Below are positions 33,389-43,305 of a stretch of DNA of 64,000 bases, in pieces; positions within the stretch are counted from its first letter, which is position 1, and each line of letters starts with the position of its first letter. The DNA is from Bacteroidota bacterium. GTDB taxonomy: Bacteria > Bacteroidota > Bacteroidia > Chitinophagales > JADIYW01. The notes under the pieces were generated by a model. That model was not told the origin of the DNA, did no database searches, and was given only the letters and a program-made list of their open reading frames with translations. The DNA is taken from positions 1-64,000 of the forward strand of contig JADIYW010000013.1 of NCBI GenBank assembly GCA_016705125.1, written 5' to 3'. A program made the translations under genes and the position numbers.

Positions 33389-34834
33389 TTAATTATCTAA
33401 TAATTGTTGAAGTAATTTAGTGGTTAATTTGGGATCTGCTTTTCCCTGAGATAATTTCATAACATCTCCCATGAATAAACCAAGGATTCCCTTACGACCA
33501 TTCTTGTATTCTTTTACTTTTTCAGGGTTCTTTTCAAGAACGATATTTACCCATTGTGATAATTGGTCTTGGTCGGCATTTTGAATAAGGTTTAGCTGCT
33601 CCGCGATTGAAATTGCAGTCCCTTTTTCTCCTTTCGTTAATTCTATAAAGATTTTCTTTGCTCCACTTAAATTTATAATATTATCATCAACCAATTTTAT
33701 CAATTCAATAATGGATGCAGGCGATACCATGAAATTTTTCATTTGAATACCCGATTCATTTAAGTACGATTTTATTTCACCTAATATCCAATTTGCTGCA
33801 GCTTTATAGTTCGTATTATTTTTCGTTAACTCTAAAAAATACGATGCTGTTTCTTTTTCATCTGTTAAAACTCCTGCAGCATACTCGGAAAGTCCGTATT
33901 CATTGACAAATTGATTGAATAGCACATTTGGTAATGGAGGCATTTTTAACTTTATAGCTTCAATTATTTCTGCGCTTATTGAAATTGGAGGCAAGTCTGG
34001 CTCAGGAAAATAACGATAATCATGTGCCGATTCTTTAGAACGCAAAGGAAATGTGCTTCCATCACTTGGGTCAAAACTTCTTGTTTGTTGAATTACTTTT
34101 TCCCCTTTTTCTACCAATTCAATTTGTCTTTTTATTTCACCATCGATAGCACGTTTCACATTTCTTACAGAGTTCATGTTTTTTACTTCTACCCTTGTGT
34201 TCAGTATCTTTTCCCCTTTTAATCGAATAGAAATATTGGCATCGCATCTCATTGAACCTTCCTCCATATTTCCGTCACAAACATCCAAAAAGCGTACTAA
34301 TTTTCTGATTTCTGTTATATATGCATATGCCTCGTCTGAGTTCGAAATTACGGGATCTGAAACAATTTCAATCAGTGGAACACCTGCCCTATTTAAATCA
34401 ATCATTGAAAATTGTTCGTCCAATTCATGATTGTTTTTTCCTGCATCCTCTTCCAGATGAATTCGGGTTAAAGAAATGCTCTTTTTTAATTCTCCAACTT
34501 TTATATCTACAAAACCACCCTCACAAATTGGAAATTTGTCTTGAGATATTTGATAACCCTTAGGTAAATCGGCATAAAAATAATTTTTTCTAGAAAAAAT
34601 GGTATACGGGGCAATATTGCAATTGCAGGCAATTCCCATCTTTACAGCCATTTCTACCACCTCTTTATTGGTTTTAGGTAAGGTTCCTGGAAGCGCCAAC
34701 GTAATAGTGCTTACCTGAGTATTTGGCGGTCTACCAAAAGTAGTGTCATCTGAGGCAAAAATTTTACTTTTTGTCATCAATTGTGCATGTACCTCTAATC
34801 CTATTACAGCTTCATATTTATCGCTTATATTCAT
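33389..34834 (-). CDS. gatB: Asp/Glu-tRNA(Asn/Gln) amidotransferase subunit B
   Basis: Subunit B of GatCAB (481 residues), which amidates misacylated Glu-tRNA(Gln) and/or Asp-tRNA(Asn). Family signatures are YEAVIGLEVHAQL, DLPKGYQISQ, the HLEEDAGKN kinase-type site, RAGVPLIEIVSDP and DYRYFPEPDLPP. The C-terminal YqeY-like helical tail (about 330-480) binds the tRNA. gatA and gatC are elsewhere. A TAAGTTTG element ends exactly 4 nt before the ATG. Confidence 0.97.
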   Translation of the reverse strand: MNISDKYEAVIGLEVHAQLMTKSKIFASDDTTFGRPPNTQVSTITLALPGTLPKTNKEVVEMAVKMGIACNCNIAPYTIFSRKNYFYADLPKGYQISQDKFPICEGGFVDIKVGELKKSISLTRIHLEEDAGKNNHELDEQFSMIDLNRAGVPLIEIVSDPVISNSDEAYAYITEIRKLVRFLDVCDGNMEEGSMRCDANISIRLKGEKILNTRVEVKNMNSVRNVKRAIDGEIKRQIELVEKGEKVIQQTRSFDPSDGSTFPLRSKESAHDYRYFPEPDLPPISISAEIIEAIKLKMPPLPNVLFNQFVNEYGLSEYAAGVLTDEKETASYFLELTKNNTNYKAAANWILGEIKSYLNESGIQMKNFMVSPASIIELIKLVDDNIINLSGAKKIFIELTKGEKGTAISIAEQLNLIQNADQDQLSQWVNIVLEKNPEKVKEYKNGRKGILGLFMGDVMKLSQGKADPKLTTKLLQQLLDN

Positions 34835-34838
34835 TTTG

Positions 34839-34846
34839 CAAACTTA
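34839..34846 (-). promoter_or_regulatory. -7 element directly before gatB
   Basis: TAAGTTTG on the minus strand, full match to TAnnTTTG, 4 nt (CAAA) from the ATG. Confidence 0.5.
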
Positions 34847-34873
34847 CGCTTTAGTGCAATTAATTAATTCACC

Positions 34874-37507
34874 TTATTTATTAAAAATTAAATCTTTTGC
34901 TAATGCAATAGCTTCTTGAAGCCCATTTTTATCATTTCCACCAGCTGTAGCATAAAATGCCTGTCCGCCACCGCCACCTTTTATAAGTTTGGAGATTTCT
35001 TTAATAAGCTTGTTTGCATCAATTCCTTTGTTTTTTACCAAAGAATCAGAAATAATAATAGACAAAAAGGGCTTATCATTAATAACGGTTCCAAGAATGA
35101 CCACAACATCATTTATTTCATTTTTAATATCAAAGGATATTTTTTTAATTCCATCCTGATTTATATTGTCAACGATCTTTGCAAGATAATTTACACCATC
35201 CTTAGCTTCAATTAAAGGAATTAAGTCATTTTTTAATTTAATTGCTTGTTTTGTTTCGAATTTTTCTATTTCTTTTGCTAAAATAGCATTTTCTTCTAAT
35301 AAATTAGAAATTGCTTTAATGGGTTCTTTTGGGTTTTTCAATAGGTCAGTTATAATATTATACTGATCTAATTTATTTTGTACATAAGATAATGCACCAA
35401 AACCTGTTAGTGCTTCAATTCTTCTAATTCCAGCTGCAATGGCAGTTTCAGAAATAATTTTGAATAAGCCAATTTCGCCAGTCGACTTTACGTGTGTGCC
35501 ACCACATAGCTCGATTGAATAAGCGGGGTCGAAAATAATAACCCTAACAGTATCGCCATATTTCTCTCCAAATAGGGCTGTCGCGCCCATTTCAATAGCT
35601 TCTGATTTTAAGCAATTTCTTCTTTCTTCCAATGGGATATTGGATAAAATTTTCTGGTTTACAATTTCCTCGATTTTTTTTATTTCTTCATCGCTTAATT
35701 TTGCAAAATGAGAAAAATCAAATCTGAGTATTTCTGCATTTAAATAAGAACCTTTCTGTTGAATATGAGTACCTAAAACTTCTTTAAGAGCGGCTTGTAA
35801 TAAATGTGTTGCAGAATGGTTCTTCATCGAATTTCTTCTGTTTTCAACATCTATTTCTAATTTTACCTCGCCTTTAAATTGCTCAGGAACGCTTTCCACA
35901 AAATGAACAATAAGGTCATTTTCTTTTTTGGTATCAATTATATTTATTTTTTTGCCTTTCCATATTATAATGCCTTTGTCGCCCTGCTGGCCACCACCTT
36001 CAGGATAAAAAGGTGTTTTGTCGAAAACAATTTGAATGAGTTCCTTGTTTTTTTGTTTAATGCTTCGAAGTTTTATAATATTTGCTACTGTTTCTGTTTG
36101 GTCATAACCAACAAATTCAACTTTTCCATCAGCAATTAATTCTATCCAATCTTGGGTTTCAGATTGAGCAGCCATACGTGATCTGTTTTTCTGCAATTCC
36201 ATGCTTTTTTCAAATCCCAATAAATCAACTGATAAATTGTTTTCTCTTGCCATTAATTCAGTTAGGTCTAAAGGAAAACCAAAGGTATCATATAATTCAA
36301 AAGCCTCTTGTCCACCAATTATTTTAGATTCGCCCAAATGTTCAATTACTTGATTGAATTTTTTAAGTCCACTTTCAAGGGTTTTAAGGAAATTCGACTC
36401 TTCTTCCTTTATAACCTTCTTAATCAAATCCTTTTGAGCATCTAACTCAGGGAAAACATCTTTAAATTGTATGCAAAGTTCATCTAAAAGAAGATATAAA
36501 GCCGGATGATTTATGTTTAAAAAATTATAATAATACCTTACTGCTCTTCTTAAAATACGTCTGATTACATAACCAGCTCCTGTGTTTGAAGGTAATTGTC
36601 CATCACAAATACTAAAAGCAATAGCCCTAATATGGTCAACCATTACGCGCATGGCTATGTCTGTTTTTTCGCTATTTCCATATATTATTCCAGATAATTG
36701 AGATACCTTATTTATTAAAGGCATAAATATATCTGTATCATAATTAGATTTTTTGCCTTGCAAAACCACACAAAGCCGCTCGAAGCCCATTCCAGTATCT
36801 ACGTGTTTGTCAGGCAATTCTTCTAAACTTTTATCTGCCTTACGGTTGAATTGGATAAATACATTATTCCATATTTCAATCACCTGTGGGTGGTCGTTGT
36901 TTACAAGATTTTTGCCATCTATCTTTAACCTATCTTCTTCATTTCTAATGTCTACATGTATTTCAGTGCAAGGGCCGCATGGACCTGTATTGCCCATTTC
37001 CCAGAAATTATCCTTTTTCGAACACCTCAAAATCCTATCTTTATCAATAAACTGAGACCAAATTTCGGCAGATTCCTCGTCTGATGCCAAACCATCTTCT
37101 TCATCTCCACCAAATACAGTTACATATAGTTTGGACTTGTCAATTTTGTAAACTTCAGTTAACAATTCCCAAGCCCAGGCAATTGCCTCTTTTTTGAAAT
37201 AATCACCAAATGACCAATTGCCTAACATTTCAAACATAGTATGATGATAAGTGTCAACACCTACTTCTTCAAGATCGTTGTGCTTTCCGCTCACTCTCAA
37301 ACACTTTTGTGTGTCCGCTATCCTCAGGTGATTTGCTGGTTTATTCCCTAAAAAAATATCTTTGAACTGATTCATGCCCGCATTTGTGAACATTAATGTT
37401 GGGTCGTCTTTTAACACCAGAGGCGCTGAATCTACTATAAAATGGGACTTTTCTTTGAAAAAATCCAAAAACATTTTTCTTGCTTTACTACTGTTTATTC
37501 CACTCAT
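34874..37507 (-). CDS. alaS: Alanyl-tRNA synthetase
   Basis: Class II synthetase of 877 residues that charges tRNA(Ala). The catalytic domain opens ARKMFLDFFKEKSHFIV and carries TNAGMNQFKDIFLG, and DTGMGFERL is a class II motif 3 equivalent. The editing domain has the zinc motif NHSATHLLQAAL and CGGTHV (Cys and His ligands), and the C-terminal part ends with GGGGGQAFYATAGG, the C-Ala glycine-rich stretch. Length is normal. A tRNA-Ala(GGC) gene with the expected G3:U70 pair is in the same window at 40104. Confidence 0.98.
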   Translation of the reverse strand: MSGINSSKARKMFLDFFKEKSHFIVDSAPLVLKDDPTLMFTNAGMNQFKDIFLGNKPANHLRIADTQKCLRVSGKHNDLEEVGVDTYHHTMFEMLGNWSFGDYFKKEAIAWAWELLTEVYKIDKSKLYVTVFGGDEEDGLASDEESAEIWSQFIDKDRILRCSKKDNFWEMGNTGPCGPCTEIHVDIRNEEDRLKIDGKNLVNNDHPQVIEIWNNVFIQFNRKADKSLEELPDKHVDTGMGFERLCVVLQGKKSNYDTDIFMPLINKVSQLSGIIYGNSEKTDIAMRVMVDHIRAIAFSICDGQLPSNTGAGYVIRRILRRAVRYYYNFLNINHPALYLLLDELCIQFKDVFPELDAQKDLIKKVIKEEESNFLKTLESGLKKFNQVIEHLGESKIIGGQEAFELYDTFGFPLDLTELMARENNLSVDLLGFEKSMELQKNRSRMAAQSETQDWIELIADGKVEFVGYDQTETVANIIKLRSIKQKNKELIQIVFDKTPFYPEGGGQQGDKGIIIWKGKKINIIDTKKENDLIVHFVESVPEQFKGEVKLEIDVENRRNSMKNHSATHLLQAALKEVLGTHIQQKGSYLNAEILRFDFSHFAKLSDEEIKKIEEIVNQKILSNIPLEERRNCLKSEAIEMGATALFGEKYGDTVRVIIFDPAYSIELCGGTHVKSTGEIGLFKIISETAIAAGIRRIEALTGFGALSYVQNKLDQYNIITDLLKNPKEPIKAISNLLEENAILAKEIEKFETKQAIKLKNDLIPLIEAKDGVNYLAKIVDNINQDGIKKISFDIKNEINDVVVILGTVINDKPFLSIIISDSLVKNKGIDANKLIKEISKLIKGGGGGQAFYATAGGNDKNGLQEAIALAKDLIFNK

Positions 37508-37632
37508 TGTTAATAAAAATTATTATAAACTATTAATATTTAAATATTTGTCTTATTTTTGTTAAATGAATTTGTTGTTGTTTTAAATTAATTTATTAAT
37601 TTGGCAACAAATTTAAATAATAAAAGGTTATA

Positions 37633-38604
37633 ATGAAGAAAGAGAAGTATTATTATAACCCTAATACTTTACAATATGAAAGGTCAAAACTTTCAATTGG
37701 TCAAAAGATTTTTAGGGTTTTAGGATTCCTTTCTTCAGTTTTGTTCTTTGCTTTTTTGATTCTTTTATTTGCCTATGGTTTTTTTCAATCTCCTGAAGAA
37801 AGAAAATTATCCATGGAGTTAAAGCAAATGGAAATTTCATATAATCAATTAACAAAAAGAATGAAGTTCATTGACAAAGTGCTGAAAGATCTTGAAAATA
37901 GAGATAACAGGATTTATAGGGTAATTTTTGAGGCAGATCCAATTGATGCTTCTGTTAGAAAAATGGGTGATGGTGGCTCAGAAGAAAATGATGAATACCA
38001 GAATTTTTCTACAAGCAATTTAATATCATCTTCCAAGAAATCACTAGAAAACATTGAAAAACAAATTTATGTACAATCCAAATCATTTGATGAATTGGCG
38101 GTATTAATAAAGAAAAAGTCTCAATTGTTAGCTGCAATTCCTTCTATCCAACCTATTTCAAATAAAGATCTTACTCGAATTGCCTCTGGTTTCGGATATA
38201 GAATTGACCCTGTGTATAAAACGATCAAGTTTCATGCTGGATTAGATTTTACTTGTCCAACAGGGACTCCTATTTATGCTACTGGTGACGGAGTAGTAGA
38301 GGAATCTAAATTTAATTCTGGCGGATATGGTAATAATATAATTGTAAATCATGGATATGGATACAAGACACATTATTGTCATTGTAGTAAATTGTTGGTT
38401 TCAGAAGGAGAAAAGGTAATTAGAGGACAGGTTATCGGCTTAGTTGGAAGTACAGGAAAATCTACAGGACCTCACTTACACTATGAAGTGTATAAAGGAA
38501 CTGAAAAGATAGACCCTATAAATTTCTTCTTTAACGACTTAACCCCAGCACAGTATGAACAAATGGTGAATATGGCCGAACAATCTAATCAATCATTTGA
38601 CTAA
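37633..38604 (+). CDS. M23-family metallopeptidase
   Basis: Cell-wall endopeptidase-like protein of 323 residues. It has a short cytoplasmic part, one membrane helix (about 31-55) and a coiled-coil region (about 60-175), then a LytM domain in the periplasm. Zinc and catalytic residues are seen in FHAGLDFTC (His and Asp), HYCHCS and GPHLHYEVYKG, so the HxH and His/Asp ligands are intact. The N-terminus MKKEKYYYNPNTLQYE is typical of Bacteroidota members. A MerR-type regulator follows 20 bases later and may share the transcript. Confidence 0.92.
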   Translation: MKKEKYYYNPNTLQYERSKLSIGQKIFRVLGFLSSVLFFAFLILLFAYGFFQSPEERKLSMELKQMEISYNQLTKRMKFIDKVLKDLENRDNRIYRVIFEADPIDASVRKMGDGGSEENDEYQNFSTSNLISSSKKSLENIEKQIYVQSKSFDELAVLIKKKSQLLAAIPSIQPISNKDLTRIASGFGYRIDPVYKTIKFHAGLDFTCPTGTPIYATGDGVVEESKFNSGGYGNNIIVNHGYGYKTHYCHCSKLLVSEGEKVIRGQVIGLVGSTGKSTGPHLHYEVYKGTEKIDPINFFFNDLTPAQYEQMVNMAEQSNQSFD

Positions 38605-38624
38605 AAAAATAAAATTATAACACC

Positions 38625-38963
38625 TTGCCTTACAAGGAAAAGAAAATAGAAAAATTATACTATAGTATCAGCGAGATTGCTGATATGTTTAGTGTGTCTC
38701 AATCTCTAATACGATATTGGGAAAGCGAGTTTGAAGTACTTAATCCACGAAAAAATGGAAAAGGAAATCGTATGTTTACTCAAAAGGATATTGGACATTT
38801 TAGGAAAATATACGATTTAGTAAAAGAAAAGGGTTTTACCCTTGAAGGTGCGCGCAAAAAACTTAAAGATGGTGACGAACCAGAAAACTTAGAATTAGGT
38901 GAAATTGTTAAAAAATTAAAAGAAATTAAAACTTTTTTGACACAATTAGACGAGCTCCTATAA
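38625..38963 (+). CDS. MerR-family transcriptional regulator
   Basis: Compact MerR-like regulator of 112 residues starting at TTG. The winged helix is seen in YYSISEIADMFSVSQSLIRYWESEF, KGNRMFTQKDI and EKGFTLEGARKKL, followed by a short C-terminal helix. The start MPYKEKKIEKLYYS matches the conserved N-terminus of Bacteroidota members, which supports the TTG. It lacks a metal- or ligand-binding domain. It follows an M23 peptidase gene, an arrangement I believe is recurrent in the phylum. Confidence 0.9.
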   Translation: MPYKEKKIEKLYYSISEIADMFSVSQSLIRYWESEFEVLNPRKNGKGNRMFTQKDIGHFRKIYDLVKEKGFTLEGARKKLKDGDEPENLELGEIVKKLKEIKTFLTQLDELL

Positions 38964-38987
38964 TAAAATCCTATTTTGCACCTCATT

Positions 38988-39587
38988 ATGGGATTTAAAC
39001 TTAAAATCAAGACATATTTTCTAATTTTTGGAATTGCTCTTTTTAGCTCCTGCAATTTTTTTTCGAAGGAAAAAGATAAAAAGGACTTTCCAGAATTAAA
39101 CAATCCTTTATTTGTTTCAATATTTGGCAACTTCGAAAATCGTTTGTTCCGTGGAGTAAATTTTGGAGATCAGATAAAAGAAATAAAAGAAAAAGAAGAC
39201 AAATTATTGATATTGGTAAACGAGGAGCCATTTATTTTGCAGTATGAATTTGATTTTCCAATAGATTCATTGAAAAAATTTGAATATTGTAATATTAATT
39301 ATTTATTTGATGAGAACAAATTAGATATCGTTTCTGTTGAATATTTTCTAAAAGACTCTCTTAAAATTGAAGACACCTATAAATCAATTGTTTCGGCTCT
39401 TAATTACAGGTATGGTGAGTCCTCCGAGGATGATTTTGGATACCTTGTCTGGGAAGGATTTGGAAATGGATCTTTAACTACAAATGAAGATAAGAAGGAA
39501 AAATATGAAATTGGCATTAAAAGAAACTATAAAATCGATGAACCTAATTACACAATCGAATTTTCTAAAATAAAAGAGGAAAAATAG
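38988..39587 (+). CDS. Putative lipoprotein, unknown
   Basis: Protein of 199 residues from the ATG at 38988. The N-terminus has a basic start, a hydrophobic helix and a lipobox ending at Cys22 (FSSC), so it is probably a lipoprotein. The rest is a charged, soluble alpha/beta domain with no family I recognise; a segment KYEIGIKRNYKIDEPNYTIEF near the end is strand-rich. It lies 24 bases after the MerR-type gene and could belong to the same transcript. Confidence 0.7.
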   Translation: MGFKLKIKTYFLIFGIALFSSCNFFSKEKDKKDFPELNNPLFVSIFGNFENRLFRGVNFGDQIKEIKEKEDKLLILVNEEPFILQYEFDFPIDSLKKFEYCNINYLFDENKLDIVSVEYFLKDSLKIEDTYKSIVSALNYRYGESSEDDFGYLVWEGFGNGSLTTNEDKKEKYEIGIKRNYKIDEPNYTIEFSKIKEEK

Positions 39588-39620
39588 GCTTGGTTTTTGT
39601 GTTACATTCTAGAATTGGAT

Positions 39621-40004
39621 ATGAGCGACTTATTAATTAAAATTATTCTATTTTTACTATTTGGGGGAATTGGTTTTGCTGTCGATTTATTCATTGCAAC
39701 TCAACTAATAAAAAGAAATACAATGAAATTAGTTTATGCTAATTCCATTGGTTTTATTGTAGGAATTTGTATCAAATTTTTCCTTGTTAAAAAGTATGCT
39801 TTCAACGATAGTGATCCACAAGTAATTATTCAATTTATTGAATTTTTTATTATTGGATTAATTGGTTTGGTTATGGTTAATTATATCGTGTTTTTCTTGC
39901 ACGTAAAAAAATCAAAGAAGTTTTTTATTAGCAAAGTTTTATCCATGATGGTATTTATGGTTTGGAATTTTACAGCTAATTATTTTATCACTTTTGCAAA
40001 ATAA
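39621..40004 (+). CDS. GtrA-family membrane protein
   Basis: Four-helix membrane protein of 127 residues, start chosen at the ATG of MSDLLIKIILFLLFGG. GtrA landmarks are FGGIGFAVDLFI, YANSIGFIVGICIKFFLVKKYAF and the C-terminal MVWNFTANYFITFAK. It is a candidate flippase or helper for polyprenyl-linked sugars. It follows the lipoprotein gene by 33 bases and ends just before the terminator of the convergent tRNA gene. Confidence 0.82.
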   Translation: MSDLLIKIILFLLFGGIGFAVDLFIATQLIKRNTMKLVYANSIGFIVGICIKFFLVKKYAFNDSDPQVIIQFIEFFIIGLIGLVMVNYIVFFLHVKKSKKFFISKVLSMMVFMVWNFTANYFITFAK

Positions 40005-40029
40005 AAAAAAAGGTCACCTAAGTGACCTT
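40003..40029 (-). terminator. Intrinsic terminator after tRNA-Ala
   Basis: On the minus strand AAGGTCAC pairs with GTGACCTT around a 4-nt loop (40010-40029) and is followed by a run of T. It lies directly behind the tRNA 3' end and also behind the convergent GtrA gene. Confidence 0.85.
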
Positions 40030-40030
40030 G

Positions 40031-40104
<74 letters not shown>

Positions 40105-40162
40105 TTTTGAGAGTGCAAATATAATTTTTTTTATATGACTTACAATTTATAAGAGATTATTT

Positions 40163-41240
40163 TTAAGGAATAAATGAAATTATTTCCCAAGCAGCATTTT
40201 TGACACCATTATGTACAATTAATTGATTTTTGTAATAATCAAAGTAGTGTTTATCTTCGCTTATTAATAACTTTTTTAATTCTATCTCTAAATTTAAAGT
40301 ATTAAAATCATTTTGTATCAACTCTTTTACTATTTCCTTTCCTGCTATCAAATTTACGATACTAATAAATGGCACTTTTATAAGCATTTTTGCTATTAAG
40401 AATGAAAACCAATCACTTCGATATACTACTATTTGAGGCACACCAAATAGGGCTGTTTCTAATGTGGCTGTTCCTGATGTAACAATTGCAATTGTAGCAT
40501 TTTTTAAAAGTGGATAAGTGTTTTCATATTGAACTGTTACATTCGGAGGCAAATTATCTTCTTTGTAAAGTGATTTTGGAATTATTGATAAACCACCTAT
40601 TACAAAATTTTGTTCTGGAAATCGCTTTGAAAGCTCAAGCATAATGTGTAAATTCCTACTAACCTCCTGTATTCTGCTACCAGGCAATAATAGGATATAG
40701 TCTTTTTCTTTTTCAATTTTCAATTGCTGATTAATAAAATTATCAATTTTTGAAACTAAGGGATTTCCAATATATGTGGCTTCTACATTATATTTTTGAT
40801 AGAATTGCTTTTCAAAGGGAAAAATTACAAAAATCCTTTTGATACATTGTTGAATTATTTTTACTCTTTTGGTATTCCATGCCCATAGCTGGGGCGAAAT
40901 ATAATAATAAGTTGTTATTTTCCTTTTTAGCCCACTTGGCTATTCTTAAATTAAAACCTGGGTAGTCAACTAATACCAAAACATCAGGATTAAAGGCTAA
41001 AATATCTTTTTTTGCTTTTTTGAAAAGAGAAAAAATTTTAAAAATGTTTTTGATTACTTCCCAGAAACCCATGAAGGCTAGCTTTTCTATCGGTACCAAA
41101 ATGTTAGCACCTGCCGATTGCATATTTTTTCCACCCCAACCAGCAATTTTAATTTCATTATTTAAAGCTGATAACTCTTTAATCAATTCAGCTGCATGTA
41201 TATCTCCCGAAGGCTCTCCTACTAAAATAAAACATTTCAA
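40163..41240 (-). pseudogene. lpxB: Lipid-A-disaccharide synthase, frameshifted
   Basis: Glycosyltransferase of lipid A synthesis (family GT19) split over two frames. The first frame (TTG at 41240) gives residues through about 104: MKCFILVGEPSGDIHAAELI, GWGGKNMQSAG and VLVDYPGFNLRIAKWAKK. It then runs out of register and stops at 40812. The second frame picks up YYYISPQLWAW, VIFPFEKQFY, IGNPL, LLPGSRIQEV and GTATLETALFGVPQIVVYR to the end. Removing one base in the A-run of GCTAAAAAGG (about 40924-40928) restores a continuous protein of about 358 residues, the normal length. It could be a sequencing error, a true mutation or slippage. It lies next to surE, its usual Bacteroidota neighbour. Confidence 0.88.
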
Positions 41241-41296
41241 TTTTTTGCTTTAATTTTCAATGGTTTATAATTAAAATGTAATTCGTTTTGTTATAT

Positions 41297-42076
41297 TTAT
41301 TCTCCTTTAAAATCCCAGTTTTTATTTATAAACCGAATTCCATTATGGCTTGTAAGGTCGAATTGCACTGGAACAATGGAGACATAGCCATTATTCAATG
41401 CCCACTCATCTGTGTCTTCACCATGGTCAAAATTTACAAATCTTCCTGTTAACCAATAGTAATTACTTCCTCTTGGATCAATTCTTTCGTCAAATTCCTC
41501 AACCCATTTTGCCATTGCTTGTCTGCATATTTTAATACCTTTAATTTCAGCAGCTGGAATTTTTGGGATATTTACATTCAATAAAGTCCCAGACGGTATA
41601 TGGCTTTTTAAAATTTGGTTTATTATTTTCCTTGCATACATTTTGGCTCCTGTAAAATCAGCATCAAAACTATAATCTAATAATGAAAAGCCTATGGCTT
41701 GAATACCATCTATGGATGCCTCCATGGCAGCAGACATTGTGCCAGAGTAAATTACATTTATAGAGGAGTTTGAACCATGATTTATACCACTTATACATAA
41801 ATCAGGCTTTTTATGTAAAATTTTATCTATTGCTATTTTTACACAATCTGCTGGTGTGCCTGAACACTGATATGCAGGTACGTCACCAAAAACTTCCATT
41901 TTCGTTATTCTTAGAGGCTTGTCGAGGGTTATTGCATGCCCCATACCTGATTGAGGACTGTCGGGTGCTACTACATACACATCTCCAAATTCTGTTGCTA
42001 CTTCAACTAATGCCCGAATGCCCGGCGAAATGATACCATCATCATTTGTAACCAAAATTACTGGTCTATTTTCCAT
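41297..42076 (-). CDS. surE: 5'/3'-nucleotidase SurE
   Basis: Survival protein E, a metal-dependent nucleoside monophosphatase of 259 residues. The metal site is seen in ILVTNDDGIISPGI (Asp-Asp), with APDSPQSGMGHAIT, SGTPADCV and SGINHGSNSS as the further family motifs. Length is standard. It lies upstream of the frameshifted lpxB on the same strand. A TACCTTTG element ends exactly 4 nt before the ATG. Confidence 0.97.
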   Translation of the reverse strand: MENRPVILVTNDDGIISPGIRALVEVATEFGDVYVVAPDSPQSGMGHAITLDKPLRITKMEVFGDVPAYQCSGTPADCVKIAIDKILHKKPDLCISGINHGSNSSINVIYSGTMSAAMEASIDGIQAIGFSLLDYSFDADFTGAKMYARKIINQILKSHIPSGTLLNVNIPKIPAAEIKGIKICRQAMAKWVEEFDERIDPRGSNYYWLTGRFVNFDHGEDTDEWALNNGYVSIVPVQFDLTSHNGIRFINKNWDFKGE

Positions 42077-42080
42077 ATAC

Positions 42081-42088
42081 CAAAGGTA
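42081..42088 (-). promoter_or_regulatory. -7 element directly before surE
   Basis: TACCTTTG on the minus strand, full match to TAnnTTTG, 4 nt (GTAT) from the ATG. Confidence 0.5.
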
Positions 42089-42183
42089 TATTTTTTTTGG
42101 ATTCTTTAAGAATTCAGTCCTATTTTTTTGTTAAGTGTATATTTATTTATTAAAATAAGGTATTTTAGCCAAAAAATATAGAA

Positions 42184-42792
42184 TTGAAATCACCCATTTC
42201 AAAAATAGTATCAATTGTCATCATCGTTTTATTAAGCCATTTTTTGGTGTTAAAACCGCTTACGAATTGGTGGAACAAAAAATCGGAACCCGATATTTCA
42301 AGTACTGTTATACTTAAAGAAGTAAAAAAGGTAATGAAATTGGTAAGTATCGAAGGTAATTTCTCTGAGCTGATGAATTATTCCGATTTTGAAACTATTG
42401 ATTTTCCTGGTTTTAGGAAAAAGGCAATTGTTAAAGTAGATGCAAAGGTTTTGTATGGATTTGATTTGGAGCGTTTAAAGTTTGATGTTGATGAAGATAA
42501 AAAAACAATGACTTTAGGTGTTTTACCCAAACCCCAAATTATTGCTATTGAAACGGATATTTCTTATTATGATATTTCTGAAGGATTATTTAATAGCTTT
42601 TCTGAGGCTGAACTTAGCCAGTTGAATAAAAAGGCCAAAGAAATGATTGTCAAAAAGGCTGAAAATAGCACTATGAGAAATCAAACGAATGAGCAAGCCA
42701 ACGAAATACTTTATTTGTTAAGTACTTATGCTGAAAGCAATGGATGGAAATTTATTTATCCAAAAGCAAATTTGAATCTACCTAAAAAATAA
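42184..42792 (+). CDS. DUF4230-family membrane-anchored protein
   Basis: Protein of 202 residues starting at TTG; no ATG lies near the natural start. A single N-terminal membrane helix (about 8-24) is followed by a soluble domain of DUF4230 type with the segments KAIVKVDAKVLYGFDLERL, ISYYDISEGLFNSFSEAEL and a C-terminal helix of the form LLSTYAESNGWKFIYP. The function of the family is unknown. It is the first of four tightly spaced genes on the plus strand. Confidence 0.75.
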   Translation: MKSPISKIVSIVIIVLLSHFLVLKPLTNWWNKKSEPDISSTVILKEVKKVMKLVSIEGNFSELMNYSDFETIDFPGFRKKAIVKVDAKVLYGFDLERLKFDVDEDKKTMTLGVLPKPQIIAIETDISYYDISEGLFNSFSEAELSQLNKKAKEMIVKKAENSTMRNQTNEQANEILYLLSTYAESNGWKFIYPKANLNLPKK

Positions 42793-42795
42793 AAT

Positions 42796-43305
42796 ATGGA
42801 AGAATATATTATAATAACCCTGGGTTTCATTTTATTAGCTATTGGTTTGGTCAGTTCTGTTATCCCTCCTTTACCTGGGCCTCCTATTGCATTTTCTAGT
42901 TTGTTATTGCTACATTTTGGGACATCAAATCACCCAATAAATAATTGGATATTATTGATCATGGGAATAGTTGCAATTGCAAGTACTTTTCTTGACAATT
43001 TAGCTTCGATTTATGGTACCAAAAAATTTGGTGGCACTAAAGCAGGTGTACGGGGTAGTTTTATTGGCTTGATTATTGCAGTATTTTTTACTGGCTGGAT
43101 ACCTTTTATTGGACCTTTTACTTCCATTTTAGTTGGACCATTTATAGGAGCTGTTATTGGTGAAAAAATTGGTGGACAAGCAAACGAAGTCGCCTTAAAA
43201 AGTGGATTTGGCTCTTTTTTAGGTTTTTTAATGGGTGTAGGAATAAAAATTGGCGTATCTTTGGTGTTTTTGGTTTATTTTTTTAAATTGGTGATTTTTG
43301 GTTAA
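42796..43305 (+). CDS. DUF456-family membrane protein
   Basis: Polytopic membrane protein of 169 residues with about four to five membrane segments. DUF456 landmarks are IPPLPGPPIAFSSLLLLHFG at the start, the loop GTKKFGGTKAGVRGSFIGLI and the glycine-rich GPFIGAVIGEKIGG. The function is unknown. It starts 3 bases after the DUF4230 gene and its stop overlaps the start of the next gene, so co-translation is likely. Confidence 0.85.
   Translation: MEEYIIITLGFILLAIGLVSSVIPPLPGPPIAFSSLLLLHFGTSNHPINNWILLIMGIVAIASTFLDNLASIYGTKKFGGTKAGVRGSFIGLIIAVFFTGWIPFIGPFTSILVGPFIGAVIGEKIGGQANEVALKSGFGSFLGFLMGVGIKIGVSLVFLVYFFKLVIFG

Noticed and set aside
40163..40723. A separate gene for the C-terminal lpxB half
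   Set aside because: The frame is open far upstream of the TTG and encodes conserved LpxB residues there; it is one broken gene, not two.
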